This document shows, piece after piece, positions 12,973-21,459 of a stretch of DNA of 21,459 bases; positions within the stretch are counted from its first letter, which is position 1, and each line of letters opens with the position of its first letter. The translations under genes and the position numbers were made by a program. Source of the DNA: DATFXM01 sp035315885 (lineage in GTDB: Bacteria; Acidobacteriota; Blastocatellia; UBA7656); contig DATFXM010000090.1 in NCBI GenBank assembly GCA_035315885.1, forward strand, positions 1 to 21,459, written 5' to 3'. The notes below the pieces were generated by a model that was not told where the DNA came from, did no database searches, and saw nothing but the letters and a program-made list of their open reading frames with translations.

Positions 12973-15669
12973 GTGACACTCGCCACCGGCACAAAACTGG
13001 GCCGTTACGAAATCCGCTCGAAGATTGGTGAGGGCGGAATGGGAGAAGTTTATCGCGCGACTGACCTAAAGTTGAATCGTGACGTAGCAATCAAAGTGCT
13101 TCCGCGAACTTTCTTGAATGATGCCGAACGTCTGGCGCGATTCCAGCGCGAGGCTCAAGTCTTAGCGTCCCTCAATCACACAAATATCGCCGCGATCTAT
13201 GGCGTTGAAGAAGAAAATGGATTCCGTGCGCTGGTAATGGAGTTGGTTGAGGGTCCAACACTCGCCGACCGCATTGCCCCAGGACCCATTCCATTAGACG
13301 ATGCGCTGGAGATTGCAAGACAAATCGCGGAAGCGCTCGAAGCCGCACATGAACGCGGCATCATCCATCGCGATCTGAAACCTGCGAATGTGAAAGTCAC
13401 TCCGGAAGGAACGGTCAAGGTGCTGGATTTCGGACTTGCAAAGGTCTTTGAAGGCGACGCCCAGGTTACCGATCTTTCACACTCGCCCACTCTCATCAAA
13501 GGCACGCAGGCCGGAGTGATTCTGGGCACCGCGGCTTATATGAGCCCGGAACAGGCGAAAGGCAAAGCAGTTGACCGACGAGCAGATATATGGGCGTTTG
13601 GTTGCGTGCTGTTCGAGATGCTCTCAGGAAAGCAGACGTTCAGTGGGGAAACCTTAACAGACACGCTGGCGGCGGTGGTGCGAGCTGAGCCGGAATGGGA
13701 GACGCTGCCGCAGTCAACGCCGGATTCGATGCGCAGGCTGCTTCGGCGATGCCTGACAAAAGATCCAAAGCAGCGGCTGCGCGATATTGGCGAAGCTCGT
13801 ATAGTTGTGAGCGACCCGGAGCTACAGGAGGGGTCGATAGCGGGTGCTGTGCCGGCGCAGGCCCAATCAACCTGGAAACGTGCCTTGCCCTGGGCGATGG
13901 TTGTCCTTCTAGCAGCCAGCCTGTTGGCAATCTGGTTAATGTACGTTTCGCACAAGCCGAACACTCAACCCCTGCTACGTGCCTCCATCAACCTTCCAAC
14001 AGGCTTCACTCTCGATAAAGAAAACTCATCGCTCGCTCTGTCGCCTGACGGTAAACGGTTAGTTTTTGCGGCCTCCGGTTCTGATGGAACAAGCCAGCAA
14101 CTCTGGATCCGGTCGATGGACAGCATGATTACCCAATCACTGCCCGGGACAAACGGGGCGACGTATCCTTTCTGGTCGCCAGACGGCCGGTTCGTCGGTT
14201 TCTTCGCTGATAAGAAACTGAAGAAGACGGAGATTTCAACCGGCACTGTGCAAAACTTGTGTGACGCGATTGAAGGCCGAGGGGCGACCTGGAGCAAACG
14301 CGATGTCATTGTCTTTGCTTACGCCGCCTTCGGTCCTCTCTCCGAAGTTTCAGCCGCGGGAGGAACGCCGGTCCAGCTGACATCAGTCGAAAGAGCCGAT
14401 GTTACGCACCGCAATCCGCACTTTCTGCCTGACGGTAAACGACTGTTGTTTTTCCGCGGGGGCAGTTCATCGAGATCTGAAAAGACAGATGGGATCTATA
14501 GCCTGGATCTGGAGACAAAGACAGTTGAACAGATCGCCAACGAACAGAGTGAGGGCATTTATCTAGAGCCCGGGTACCTGATATTTGTGCGTGACGGGAA
14601 TCTGATGGCCCAACCGATCGATACCGACCGACTGCGCACCAGCGGTCAAGCGATACCGATTGCTGAAAAGGTATTTTTCAACCCCCTTAGGCTTACGGGC
14701 GGTTATTCGTTATCTGCGACCGGATTGCTCGTGTTCGACGGCGAGAGAGGTATTGTGAGGAGCCAGCTCACCTGGTTTGATATTGAGGGAAAGAGCCTTG
14801 GAACCGTGAGCGGACCAGCCTCATTCATTTCCTTCTCTATTTCACCGGACGGCAAGCGCGCTGAGGCGCTCGTTCTGGGCACAGACACGCATACCCAACT
14901 TTGGATGTTCGACCTAAACCGCGGAATCGCCAGCCGGTTCACCAGCGGCTCGGAAGACTTCTATCCTGGCATATGGTCACCGGACGGCCGGCTTGTGGCT
15001 TATAGCGGGGCAGGAGAGCCTTCCTTTCTTTACCTACAACCATCGAACTCGAGTTCGGAACCTCAAAAAATCTCAACGACACAAGGTTCGCTCATCCCTA
15101 CCAGTTGGTCCCCAAACGGTGAGATGATCGTTTTCAATTCTCAAACCTCTCTGGGAGTGGACTTGTGGATCCAGCCCTTGAATGGCGACAAAAAAGCCTA
15201 CCCATTCCTGGCGACCCCGGCAAACGAGATAGCGGGAACAATCTCTCCAGACGGTCATTGGATCGCGTTCATTTCTAATGAATCTGGAAGATACGAACTT
15301 TACGTGACTTCCTTCCCTTCTTCGGGTGTGAGACGACAAATATCTTCGGATGGAGCTGACGCGCCGCAATGGTTGAACGGCGGGAGCCAGCTTGCATACA
15401 TCAATGCGGAACGCAAATTGATCCGCGTAAACGTCAATGTCAAAGGGCAAGAATTCGTACTCGGAGAGTCGCATATCGTTTTCGGGGGCAAGCCGTTACC
15501 GTCATTGGGTATGTCCGGCACCGCGTTGCCTCATCCTCTGGGCGGTTGGGATGTCCCCGTGTACATAAGCTCTGACGGCATGCGAATCCTGTTACCAGTT
15601 CCTCTCGAAACAAATGCAGCGCCTTCACTGACGCTGGTGACAAATTGGACGGCTGCATTGCAAAGATAG
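12973..15669 (+). CDS. Receptor-like Ser/Thr kinase 1 with PD40/TolB-like propeller
   Basis: The 898-aa protein starts at GTG 12973, 2 bp after the peptidase stop, with no own ribosome site, so translation is probably coupled. The kinase domain (about 11-275) is complete: glycine loop GEGGMGEVY, VAIK lysine K41, HRDLKPAN with D134, DFGLAK with D152, and MSPEQ at the end of the activation loop. One membrane helix (about 304-326, WAMVVLLAASLLAIWLMYV) separates it from a C-terminal propeller with about eight PD40-type WSPDG repeats, such as LSPDGKRLVF, FWSPDGRFVGF, IWSPDGRLVAY and ISPDGHWIAF. The propeller would face the periplasm and may sense a ligand or contact envelope proteins. Compared with kinases 2 and 3 its activation loop is eight residues shorter and its propeller clearly diverged, so it is the older paralogue. 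Confidence 0.92.
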   Translation: MTLATGTKLGRYEIRSKIGEGGMGEVYRATDLKLNRDVAIKVLPRTFLNDAERLARFQREAQVLASLNHTNIAAIYGVEEENGFRALVMELVEGPTLADRIAPGPIPLDDALEIARQIAEALEAAHERGIIHRDLKPANVKVTPEGTVKVLDFGLAKVFEGDAQVTDLSHSPTLIKGTQAGVILGTAAYMSPEQAKGKAVDRRADIWAFGCVLFEMLSGKQTFSGETLTDTLAAVVRAEPEWETLPQSTPDSMRRLLRRCLTKDPKQRLRDIGEARIVVSDPELQEGSIAGAVPAQAQSTWKRALPWAMVVLLAASLLAIWLMYVSHKPNTQPLLRASINLPTGFTLDKENSSLALSPDGKRLVFAASGSDGTSQQLWIRSMDSMITQSLPGTNGATYPFWSPDGRFVGFFADKKLKKTEISTGTVQNLCDAIEGRGATWSKRDVIVFAYAAFGPLSEVSAAGGTPVQLTSVERADVTHRNPHFLPDGKRLLFFRGGSSSRSEKTDGIYSLDLETKTVEQIANEQSEGIYLEPGYLIFVRDGNLMAQPIDTDRLRTSGQAIPIAEKVFFNPLRLTGGYSLSATGLLVFDGERGIVRSQLTWFDIEGKSLGTVSGPASFISFSISPDGKRAEALVLGTDTHTQLWMFDLNRGIASRFTSGSEDFYPGIWSPDGRLVAYSGAGEPSFLYLQPSNSSSEPQKISTTQGSLIPTSWSPNGEMIVFNSQTSLGVDLWIQPLNGDKKAYPFLATPANEIAGTISPDGHWIAFISNESGRYELYVTSFPSSGVRRQISSDGADAPQWLNGGSQLAYINAERKLIRVNVNVKGQEFVLGESHIVFGGKPLPSLGMSGTALPHPLGGWDVPVYISSDGMRILLPVPLETNAAPSLTLVTNWTAALQR

Positions 15670-18308
15670 TGCTCAACTCAGGCTTCAGAATTGGACCTTA
15701 CGAGACGGTAGCTTCAATCGGAGCTGGCGGCATGGGAGAGGTGTACAGGGCGCGTGATACGAAGTTGCTGCGAGATGTGGCCATCAAAGTTCTGCCCGCA
15801 GCCTTCGCGCAGGACAACGAACGCCTGATGCGCTTCAAACGGGAAGCACAGGTTCTCGCATCGCTAAACCATCCGAACATTGGCGCGATCTACGGTCTCG
15901 AGGAAGGCAACCGTCAGCAATATCTCGTGCTGGAATTCATCGAAGGCGAAACCCTTGATGAGCGAATCTCGCGCGGTCCGCTCCCGCTTGACGACGCGCT
16001 TGAGATAGCGGTTCAGGTTGCAGACGCTCTGGAGGCGGCGCATGAGAAGGGTGTGATTCACCGTGACCTCAAACCCGGCAACATCATGGTCACGCCGGAT
16101 GGAACGGTGAAGGTGCTGGACTTTGGTTTGGCGCGAATGACGGAAACAACATCATCGGTGTCGGCTCGGATGGATGAGGATTCTCCGACTATGATTCAAC
16201 CGGATCGCGTCCACAGCCCGACGATGCCGGGTGTGATCCTGGGCACGGTGGGTTACATGAGTCCGGAGCAGTCACGCGGCAGGCCGCTTGACAAGCGCAG
16301 CGACATCTTCAGCTTCGGCTGCGTGTTGTACGAGATGCTGACTGGGGTGCAAGCCTTCGGTGGTGAGACCGTTGCCGATTCCATCGGTGCGACGCTGCAC
16401 AAGCAGCTCGATCACTCGCTGCTGCCCGCAGGCACGCCGGCGAATGTGAAGCGACTTCTGCATCGATGCCTTGCCAAGGACAAACGAAAACGGCTCCGTG
16501 ACATGGGTGATGCGCGCCTCGAGTTGGATTCGTCGGATGATCCGATGACCATCTCCGGCGCGGCTCCCCAACGACGCCGAGTCAATCAGGTGTTGACTGC
16601 GATTGCCGTCGTATCGATTTTGGCCAGTGTGGCGATCCTCCTCTGGCCTCGTCCGTCCATTAAGCAGCCTGTTCGCCGGTTCGAGATCCCGTTAAAGGGC
16701 TCCCAAGTACTCTTCGGCAACACCGGCTCGATCTCTCCCGACGGCGCTGCCGTGGCGTACGTTATGGATGGTGCTCTCTGGGTGCGACCGATGGACGCCA
16801 TCGAGGCGCGCAAGATAGCCGACGAGGCAAGTTCCATTCAGCCGTTCTGGTCGCCGGACAGTTTGTGGGTTGGTTTTGCACAAGGGCAGTCGCTCATGAG
16901 AGCTCCGGTTGGGGGCGGGCAAACCGAGAAAATCTGTGGTATGCCGCACAGCATGTCGGTCACCGGTGGCGGTGCGTGGCTGCCTGACGGACGTATCTTC
17001 TTCACTACCGGAAGTGGGGGCCTCTTTGAGACCCAGACGGGCATTGGCACATTGAAAGAGGTTTCGAAGCCGCCGGAAGGCTTCTCTGATTTTAATGATG
17101 GCGCCGCGCTCCCTGACGGCCGCGGGATACTGCTGACTGAGCACCTCTCCCCTTGGCGATTGGCTGTGTGGGACGGGACGAGGCTAAAGGCGTTGCTGTC
17201 CATCGAAGGCGCAAATCTATCGTCACCGGTCTACTCAGAAACGGGCCACTTGCTTTTCCAGCAATCTGACCTTGACGGGTTGAACGCGGGCATCTGGGCC
17301 GTGCCGTTCTCGTTGAACCGGCTCGAGGTCACGGGTACACCCTTCTTGGTCGCCGCGGGTGGCCGGAAGCCGAGCCTCGATTCGCATGGGACGCTCGTGT
17401 ACTCGCACGGCGGTTCCGGTTCGAACACGCAACTCGGCCTGGTTGAGATAGACACGGGCAAATTGACAATTCTGTCGTCGGGAACAGCAAATTTGATCGC
17501 GCCGCGTTTCTCATCGGATGGCAAGAGAATCGTCTACACCGAGGGTGACGCGCGTGGAAGCGAACTCTGGCTGCTCAACCTTGGGGCGAGCACACCGTCT
17601 CGGTTCACGTTCGACCGCCGGCACTACGATGGCGTCTGGTCACCCGACGGCTCGCAGATCGCGACTCAGATCCTGCCTGCGAGCACATGGGAGTGGTCAA
17701 AGCGGTCAATCGGGTTCCTCGCAACGGACGGCTCCGGACAGGTAAGGAACAAGGTCGAGGGATTCAACCCATCGTTCGACGCAAAGTGGTCTGTGATGGT
17801 CTTCACACGCTATAGTGAGGAAACCAAATGGGACATCTGGTACATGTCGCTCGAAGGCGAGCACGAACCCAAGCAGCTAATCGCGACTCCTGTGTCGGAG
17901 CGGACGGGGGCGATCTCGCCCGACGGCAATTGGCTCATCTATGCCTCAGAAGGCGATACGGCATACCAGCTTTTCCTCACAAAATTCCCCAGCGCGGTTG
18001 GCAAGTGGCAGATTTCGCCTGGATTGGGTCTGCGTGCAAAGTGGTCCAATGACGGCAAACAGTTGTACTACTTGGACGAAGAGAGAGGTCTGCAGGTCGT
18101 CGATCTCGATCTTTCCGGAGGCGTGCAGATCTCACCGCCGAGGGCCGTCTTCAAAGAGGCAGTCGTCGGAGCACAACCACGTTTGGGATACGACATCGAC
18201 TCTGCAGGTAAGCGGGTGATCTTGCCAATCGCTCCTCCTGGTTCGGCGTCAAGCTCCATCGTGATCGTTCAAAACTGGTACCAGGCGTTCAGGAATCAGC
18301 CACAATGA
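15669..18308 (+). CDS. Receptor-like Ser/Thr kinase 2 with PD40/TolB-like propeller
   Basis: I prefer GTG 15669, which overlaps the previous stop by one base (TAGTG), to TTG 15645; this gives 879 aa. The kinase domain has glycine loop GAGGMGEVY, VAIK K40, HRDLKPGN with D133, and DFGLAR with D151. The activation loop is extended and holds two SPTM motifs (172-175 and 183-186) before GTVGYMSPEQ. One membrane helix lies at about 307-327 (LTAIAVVSILASVAILLW), followed by a propeller with repeats such as SISPDGAAVAYV, FWSPDSLWVGF, WLPDGRIFF, WSPDGSQIA and ISPDGNWLIY. Like its neighbours it is a Hanks-type transmembrane kinase of the kind expanded in Acidobacteriota. It is very similar along its whole length to the next gene. 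Its last four bases (ATGA) contain the start of kinase 3. Target proteins are unknown. Confidence 0.92.
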   Translation: MLNSGFRIGPYETVASIGAGGMGEVYRARDTKLLRDVAIKVLPAAFAQDNERLMRFKREAQVLASLNHPNIGAIYGLEEGNRQQYLVLEFIEGETLDERISRGPLPLDDALEIAVQVADALEAAHEKGVIHRDLKPGNIMVTPDGTVKVLDFGLARMTETTSSVSARMDEDSPTMIQPDRVHSPTMPGVILGTVGYMSPEQSRGRPLDKRSDIFSFGCVLYEMLTGVQAFGGETVADSIGATLHKQLDHSLLPAGTPANVKRLLHRCLAKDKRKRLRDMGDARLELDSSDDPMTISGAAPQRRRVNQVLTAIAVVSILASVAILLWPRPSIKQPVRRFEIPLKGSQVLFGNTGSISPDGAAVAYVMDGALWVRPMDAIEARKIADEASSIQPFWSPDSLWVGFAQGQSLMRAPVGGGQTEKICGMPHSMSVTGGGAWLPDGRIFFTTGSGGLFETQTGIGTLKEVSKPPEGFSDFNDGAALPDGRGILLTEHLSPWRLAVWDGTRLKALLSIEGANLSSPVYSETGHLLFQQSDLDGLNAGIWAVPFSLNRLEVTGTPFLVAAGGRKPSLDSHGTLVYSHGGSGSNTQLGLVEIDTGKLTILSSGTANLIAPRFSSDGKRIVYTEGDARGSELWLLNLGASTPSRFTFDRRHYDGVWSPDGSQIATQILPASTWEWSKRSIGFLATDGSGQVRNKVEGFNPSFDAKWSVMVFTRYSEETKWDIWYMSLEGEHEPKQLIATPVSERTGAISPDGNWLIYASEGDTAYQLFLTKFPSAVGKWQISPGLGLRAKWSNDGKQLYYLDEERGLQVVDLDLSGGVQISPPRAVFKEAVVGAQPRLGYDIDSAGKRVILPIAPPGSASSSIVIVQNWYQAFRNQPQ

Positions 18309-18352
18309 AAACGCCTGCTTCTCAAATCGGTCCTCATGCGATCCAGCGCGAA
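18261..18352 (+). repeat. Kinase junction repeat, copy 1
   Basis: The 92 bp spanning the end of kinase 2 and the start of kinase 3 recur at 20895-20986 at the end of kinase 3, with two substitutions seen by eye (A to T in the start codon and T to A near 18334). This marks the unit length of the tandem duplication, about 2.63 kb. Confidence 0.85.
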
Positions 18353-21073
18353 ATAGGCCGCGGCGGGATGGGCGTGGTGTACGTTGCGCACGACTCGCGC
18401 CTTGATCGACAGGTGGCCATCAAGGCGCTGCCCGAGCACCTGTCGAGTGACGCGGATAGACTCGCTCGCTTCCAGCGAGAGGCGAAGGTGCTGGCGTCAC
18501 TGAATCATCCGAACATTGGCGCGATCTACGGCATCGAAGAAGCCAACGGTCAGCAGTACCTCATTCTGGAATTCGTCGAAGGCGAACCGCTCGATGAGCG
18601 ATTGAGTCGCGGTCCTTTGCCCATTGATGATGCGATTGAGATAGCGGTTCACGTGGCTGACGCGTTGGAGTCGGCGCATGGGAAGGGTGTGATTCACCGT
18701 GACCTGAAGCCCGGCAACATCATGGTGACGCCGGATGGAACGGTGAAGGTGCTCGACTTTGGATTGGCGCATATGACGGAAACAACTTCATCGTTGTCGA
18801 CTCCGATGGATGAGGATTCGCCGACTATGATTCACCCGGATCGCGTCAACAGCCCGACGATGCCGGGTGTGATCCTGGGCACGGCTGGCTACATGAGTCC
18901 GGAGCAGGCACGCGGCAAGCCGGTGGATAAGCGCAGCGACATTTTCTCCTTCGGCTGCGTGTTGTACGAGATGCTGACAGGCGTGCAAGCCTTCGGTGGT
19001 GAGACTGTAGCTGATTCCATCGGCGCGACGCTTCACAAAGACATCGATCTCAATCGACTTCCGCCCGGCACGCCGCAAATGGTTCGGCATGTGATGCGGC
19101 GCTGCCTCGAACGCGACAAGAGGAAGCGGCTCCGTGACATCGGTGATGCGCGCCTCGAGTTGGAGTCGGCGGATGATCCGATGACCATCTCCGGCGCGGC
19201 GCCCCAACGACGCCGACTTTATCACCTGTTGGCTGCGATTGCCGTCGTAACGGTTTTGACCGCGCTGGTTATTGTTTTCTGGCCTCGTCCGTCGATTGAG
19301 CAGCCCGTTCGCCGGTTCGAGATTCCGTTAAAGGGTTTCGAATCAATCTATGCCAACACCGGCGCGATCTCTCCCGACGGCTCTGCCGTCGCCTACGTCA
19401 TGGATGACGCCCTCTGGGTGCGGCCGATGGATGCCACCGAGACGCGGAAGATAGCGGACAAGGTAATTAGTATGCAGCCGTTCTGGTCGCCTGACAGCTT
19501 GTGGGTTGGCTTCGCGCAAGGGCAGTCGCTCATGAGAACTGCTGTTGCGGGCGGGCAAGCCGAGAAGATCTGCGACACGCCACAAGCCATGTCGATTGCC
19601 GGCGGGGGTGCTTGGCTGCCGGACGGACGTATCTTCTTCACTACCGGAGATGCGGGTCTCTTTGAGACGAAGACCGGCATCGGCACATGGAAGGAAGTTT
19701 CGAGGCCGCCGGCCGGCGTCACTGATTTTCACCATGCAGCAGCGCTCCCTGACGGCCGCGGGATACTGCTGACGGAGCATCCAGCGGTCTCCTCTTGGAG
19801 ATTGGCTGTGTGGGACGGGACGAAGCTAAAGATACTGCTGGCTATGGAAGACTCAAATCTATCGTCACCGGTCTATTCAGAAACGGGGCATTTGCTATTC
19901 GAGCGAACCGACCTTGACGGGTTGAACGCCGGCATCTGGGCCGTTCCGCTCTCGTTGAGCCGGCTCGAGGTCACGGGTACACCGTTCCGGGTGGCGACGG
20001 GAGGCGGGAAGCCAAGCCTCGATTCGCATGGCACTCTCGTGTATTCGCGCGGCGGTTCCGGCTCAAACACGGAGCTCGGCTTGGTTGAGATAGCCACGGG
20101 TAAATCAACGGTTCTATCTTCCGGAACAACAAATGTGGTCTGGCCACGCTTTTCATCGGATGCCAGGCGTGTTGTTTTTACCGACAGAAGCGCGCGTGGC
20201 AGCGACCTCTGGCTGCTCAACCTTGAGAGCGGCACCCCGTCCCGTTTAACGTTTGACGGCCGGCGCTACGGAGGCGTCTGGTCACCCGACGGCTCGCAAA
20301 TCGCTACCCAGAGCCTGATAGACAGCGACCAGGTGTCGACAATCGGGTTTCTCGCGACGGACGGCTCCGGGCAGGTACGGACCGACGTCCAGGGCGCTTG
20401 GCCTTCGTTTGACGCGAAGTGGTCCGTGATGGTTTTCGCACGCTACAGCGAGGAAACCAAATCGGACATCTGGTACATGCCGCTGGAAGGCGAGCACGAA
20501 CCCAAGCAGCTCATCGCGACTCCTCTGTCGGAGCGAGTGCCGGCGCTCTCACCGGACGGCAATTGGCTCGTATATAGCTCGCAAGGAGACCGGGGGGCCC
20601 AGCTTTTCCTCACAAAATTTCCCAGCGCAATCGGTAAGTGGCAGGTCTCGTCTGGAGCGGATTGGTATCCAAAGTGGTCCAAAGACGGCAACCGGCTGTA
20701 CTACGTTGATCTGGAGAAGGGACTGCAAGTCGTCGATCTCGATCTTTCCGCAGGAGTGCAGATTTCACCCCCGAGAGCCGTCTTCAGCGAGCCAGTCATC
20801 GGAGTACAAACCCTTTTGGGATACGACGTCGACTCCGCCGGCAAGCGTGTGATCTTGCCAATCGTTCCACCTGGTTCGGCGTCAAGCGCCCATTGTGATC
20901 GTTCAAAACTGGTACCAGGCGTTCAGGAATCAGCCACATTGAAAACGCCTGCTTCTCAAATCGGTCCACATGCGATCCAGCGCGAACTAGTTCGCTGCGA
21001 GAAAGGTGTGGTGAACCTTGCGTGCGGGCCAGACACCACCTCGCCGCCCAGCATGGTTCGCCCGGATGGGTGA
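18305..21073 (+). CDS. Receptor-like Ser/Thr kinase 3, C-terminus altered by frameshift
   Basis: ATG 18305 overlaps the kinase 2 stop by four bases (ATGA), so translation is coupled. The 922-aa product repeats the plan of kinase 2: glycine loop GRGGMGVVY, VAIK K40, HRDLKPGN D133, DFGLAH D151, the double SPTM activation loop, membrane helix about 305-326, and the PD40 propeller. Long stretches match kinase 2 at protein and DNA level. Near 20889 one extra C (AGCGCCCATT, against AGCTCCATC in kinase 2) shifts the frame. Without it the protein would end as VIVQNWYQAFRNQPH at TGA 20940-20942. With it the frame runs on for 43 codons through the head of a decayed fourth kinase. The propeller is complete before the shift, so the protein may still work. 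A sequencing or assembly error cannot be excluded. Confidence 0.88.
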   Translation: MKTPASQIGPHAIQREIGRGGMGVVYVAHDSRLDRQVAIKALPEHLSSDADRLARFQREAKVLASLNHPNIGAIYGIEEANGQQYLILEFVEGEPLDERLSRGPLPIDDAIEIAVHVADALESAHGKGVIHRDLKPGNIMVTPDGTVKVLDFGLAHMTETTSSLSTPMDEDSPTMIHPDRVNSPTMPGVILGTAGYMSPEQARGKPVDKRSDIFSFGCVLYEMLTGVQAFGGETVADSIGATLHKDIDLNRLPPGTPQMVRHVMRRCLERDKRKRLRDIGDARLELESADDPMTISGAAPQRRRLYHLLAAIAVVTVLTALVIVFWPRPSIEQPVRRFEIPLKGFESIYANTGAISPDGSAVAYVMDDALWVRPMDATETRKIADKVISMQPFWSPDSLWVGFAQGQSLMRTAVAGGQAEKICDTPQAMSIAGGGAWLPDGRIFFTTGDAGLFETKTGIGTWKEVSRPPAGVTDFHHAAALPDGRGILLTEHPAVSSWRLAVWDGTKLKILLAMEDSNLSSPVYSETGHLLFERTDLDGLNAGIWAVPLSLSRLEVTGTPFRVATGGGKPSLDSHGTLVYSRGGSGSNTELGLVEIATGKSTVLSSGTTNVVWPRFSSDARRVVFTDRSARGSDLWLLNLESGTPSRLTFDGRRYGGVWSPDGSQIATQSLIDSDQVSTIGFLATDGSGQVRTDVQGAWPSFDAKWSVMVFARYSEETKSDIWYMPLEGEHEPKQLIATPLSERVPALSPDGNWLVYSSQGDRGAQLFLTKFPSAIGKWQVSSGADWYPKWSKDGNRLYYVDLEKGLQVVDLDLSAGVQISPPRAVFSEPVIGVQTLLGYDVDSAGKRVILPIVPPGSASSAHCDRSKLVPGVQESATLKTPASQIGPHAIQRELVRCEKGVVNLACGPDTTSPPSMVRPDG
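20895..20986 (+). repeat. Kinase junction repeat, copy 2
   Basis: This is the second copy of the 18261-18352 sequence: the end of kinase 3 followed by the start of what was a fourth kinase. The start codon is TTG instead of ATG, and the four-base stop/start overlap (TTGA) is kept. Confidence 0.85.
20939..21073 (+). pseudogene. Remnant of a fourth kinase head
   Basis: From TTG 20939 the sequence reads KTPASQIGPHAIQREL, the same start as kinase 3. Then it decays: the glycine loop GRGGMGVVYVAHD has become VRCEKGVVNLACGPD. Similarity ends near 21030 and no lysine, HRD or DFG motif follows. It is therefore a dead, truncated copy. It now lies in frame with kinase 3 because of the frameshift near 20889. 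A few codons at 21080-21120 (IVKDYYQVLVWR then TGA) vaguely recall a kinase C-terminus (IVQNWYQAF) and might be the other end of an internal deletion. Confidence 0.7.
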
Positions 21074-21314
21074 CTTATAAAATCGTCAAAGACTATTACC
21101 AGGTCTTGGTTTGGCGCTGACTTCATGTGTTCTCCGTTCCTGCCGTGTTCGTACTTCCGTCAGCCTCGGAACCGACGATTTTCCAGCTCAGCTGCACGAC
21201 CGCAGACCGCAGAAACGTCTCGGCCAACAGTTTTTTGGCGTGACGGCGATTGGCGGTGCGAACCGTCCCTTGACTAAGCGGGAACGGAACGGCCTCGACT
21301 CTCTGCAACGAGGC

Positions 21315-21459
21315 TTAAGCGCCCACCCCCGAAATGGCCGTGACCCCGCCGTCGATCAGAAAGTCTGCCCCGACGACGTACGCAGAATCGTCCGACGCGA
21401 GGTAAACTGCCAGCTTCGCGATTTCCAACGGATCGGCCATCCGCTTGCTTGGATTGTTG
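21315..21459 (-). CDS. Short-chain dehydrogenase/reductase, C-terminal part (runs off window)
   Basis: The minus strand from the window edge encodes 47 codons ending at TAA (21315-21317). The readable part is RMADPLEIAKLAVYLASDD, then SAYVVGADFLIDGGVTA. This is the standard C-terminal signature of classical SDR oxidoreductases (P-x-E-[IV]-A helix, then G-x-[DE]-x-x-[IV]-D-G-G). These are Rossmann-fold NAD(P)-dependent enzymes of many substrates; the catalytic Tyr-Lys pair lies outside the window, so the reaction cannot be named. It converges with the kinase operon, with about 240 bp of apparently non-coding sequence between them. Confidence 0.85.
   Translation of the reverse strand, partial: NNPSKRMADPLEIAKLAVYLASDDSAYVVGADFLIDGGVTAISGVGA

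Noticed and set aside
15645..15668. Kinase 2 start at TTG 15645
   Set aside because: Possible, but GTG 15669 overlaps the previous stop as TAGTG and gives the usual short N-terminus before the kinase domain.
16692..17144. 150-aa minus-strand ORF, and its counterpart at 19343-19780
   Set aside because: Both are antisense to the propellers of kinases 2 and 3; they resemble each other only because the genes are duplicates.
21123..21308. 61-aa minus-strand ORF after the SDR gene
   Set aside because: TTG start 7 bp after the SDR stop, no ribosome site, no motif; may be chance.

Overview
The window looks like a piece of an Acidobacteriota-type soil genome (inference). The main reason is a block of large Hanks-type Ser/Thr kinases, each carrying one transmembrane helix and a C-terminal PD40/TolB-like beta-propeller, a family that is expanded in that phylum. 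GC is moderate, and GTG starts and stop/start overlaps are common. No rRNA, no complete tRNA and no CRISPR array is present.

Left part (1-10.4 kb): scars of integrative elements at an initiator tRNA gene. Two identical 45-bp sequences (150-194 and 9344-9388) are exact 3' halves of tRNA-fMet, from the anticodon loop to CCA, with no 5' half. Each is followed by a minus-strand tyrosine recombinase. The stretch between them fits one integrated island of about 9.2 kb. Short paired direct repeats sit inside both of its ends. The left edge is a patchwork: an integrase C-terminal half is fused in frame to a palm fragment of a family A DNA polymerase, followed by a truncated small phage-like gene and a chimeric ORF that ends in a CcdA-like membrane fragment. 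The cargo is an OmpA-domain envelope protein, a secreted FG-GAP/VCBS-type protein, and a two-gene heavy-metal-type RND efflux operon (adaptor plus 1062-aa pump). The second integrase (9443-10375) is dead: it has several frameshifts, a 14-bp tandem duplication, and Ser in place of the catalytic Tyr.

Right part (10.4-21.1 kb): a compact signalling operon. After a 33-codon truncated kinase head (10471) come an exported DPP IV/S9-family peptidase and three full-length receptor-like kinases. They are joined by a 2-nt gap, a 1-nt overlap and a 4-nt overlap, so translation is probably coupled. Kinases 2 and 3 are recent tandem duplicates. The 3' end of kinase 3 carries a +1 frameshift that fuses it to the decayed head of a fourth copy. 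Peptidase and propeller domains would both lie outside the cytoplasmic membrane and the kinase domains inside, so a joint peptide or envelope sensing role is plausible but unproven.

The right edge holds the C-terminal 47 codons of a short-chain dehydrogenase/reductase on the minus strand.
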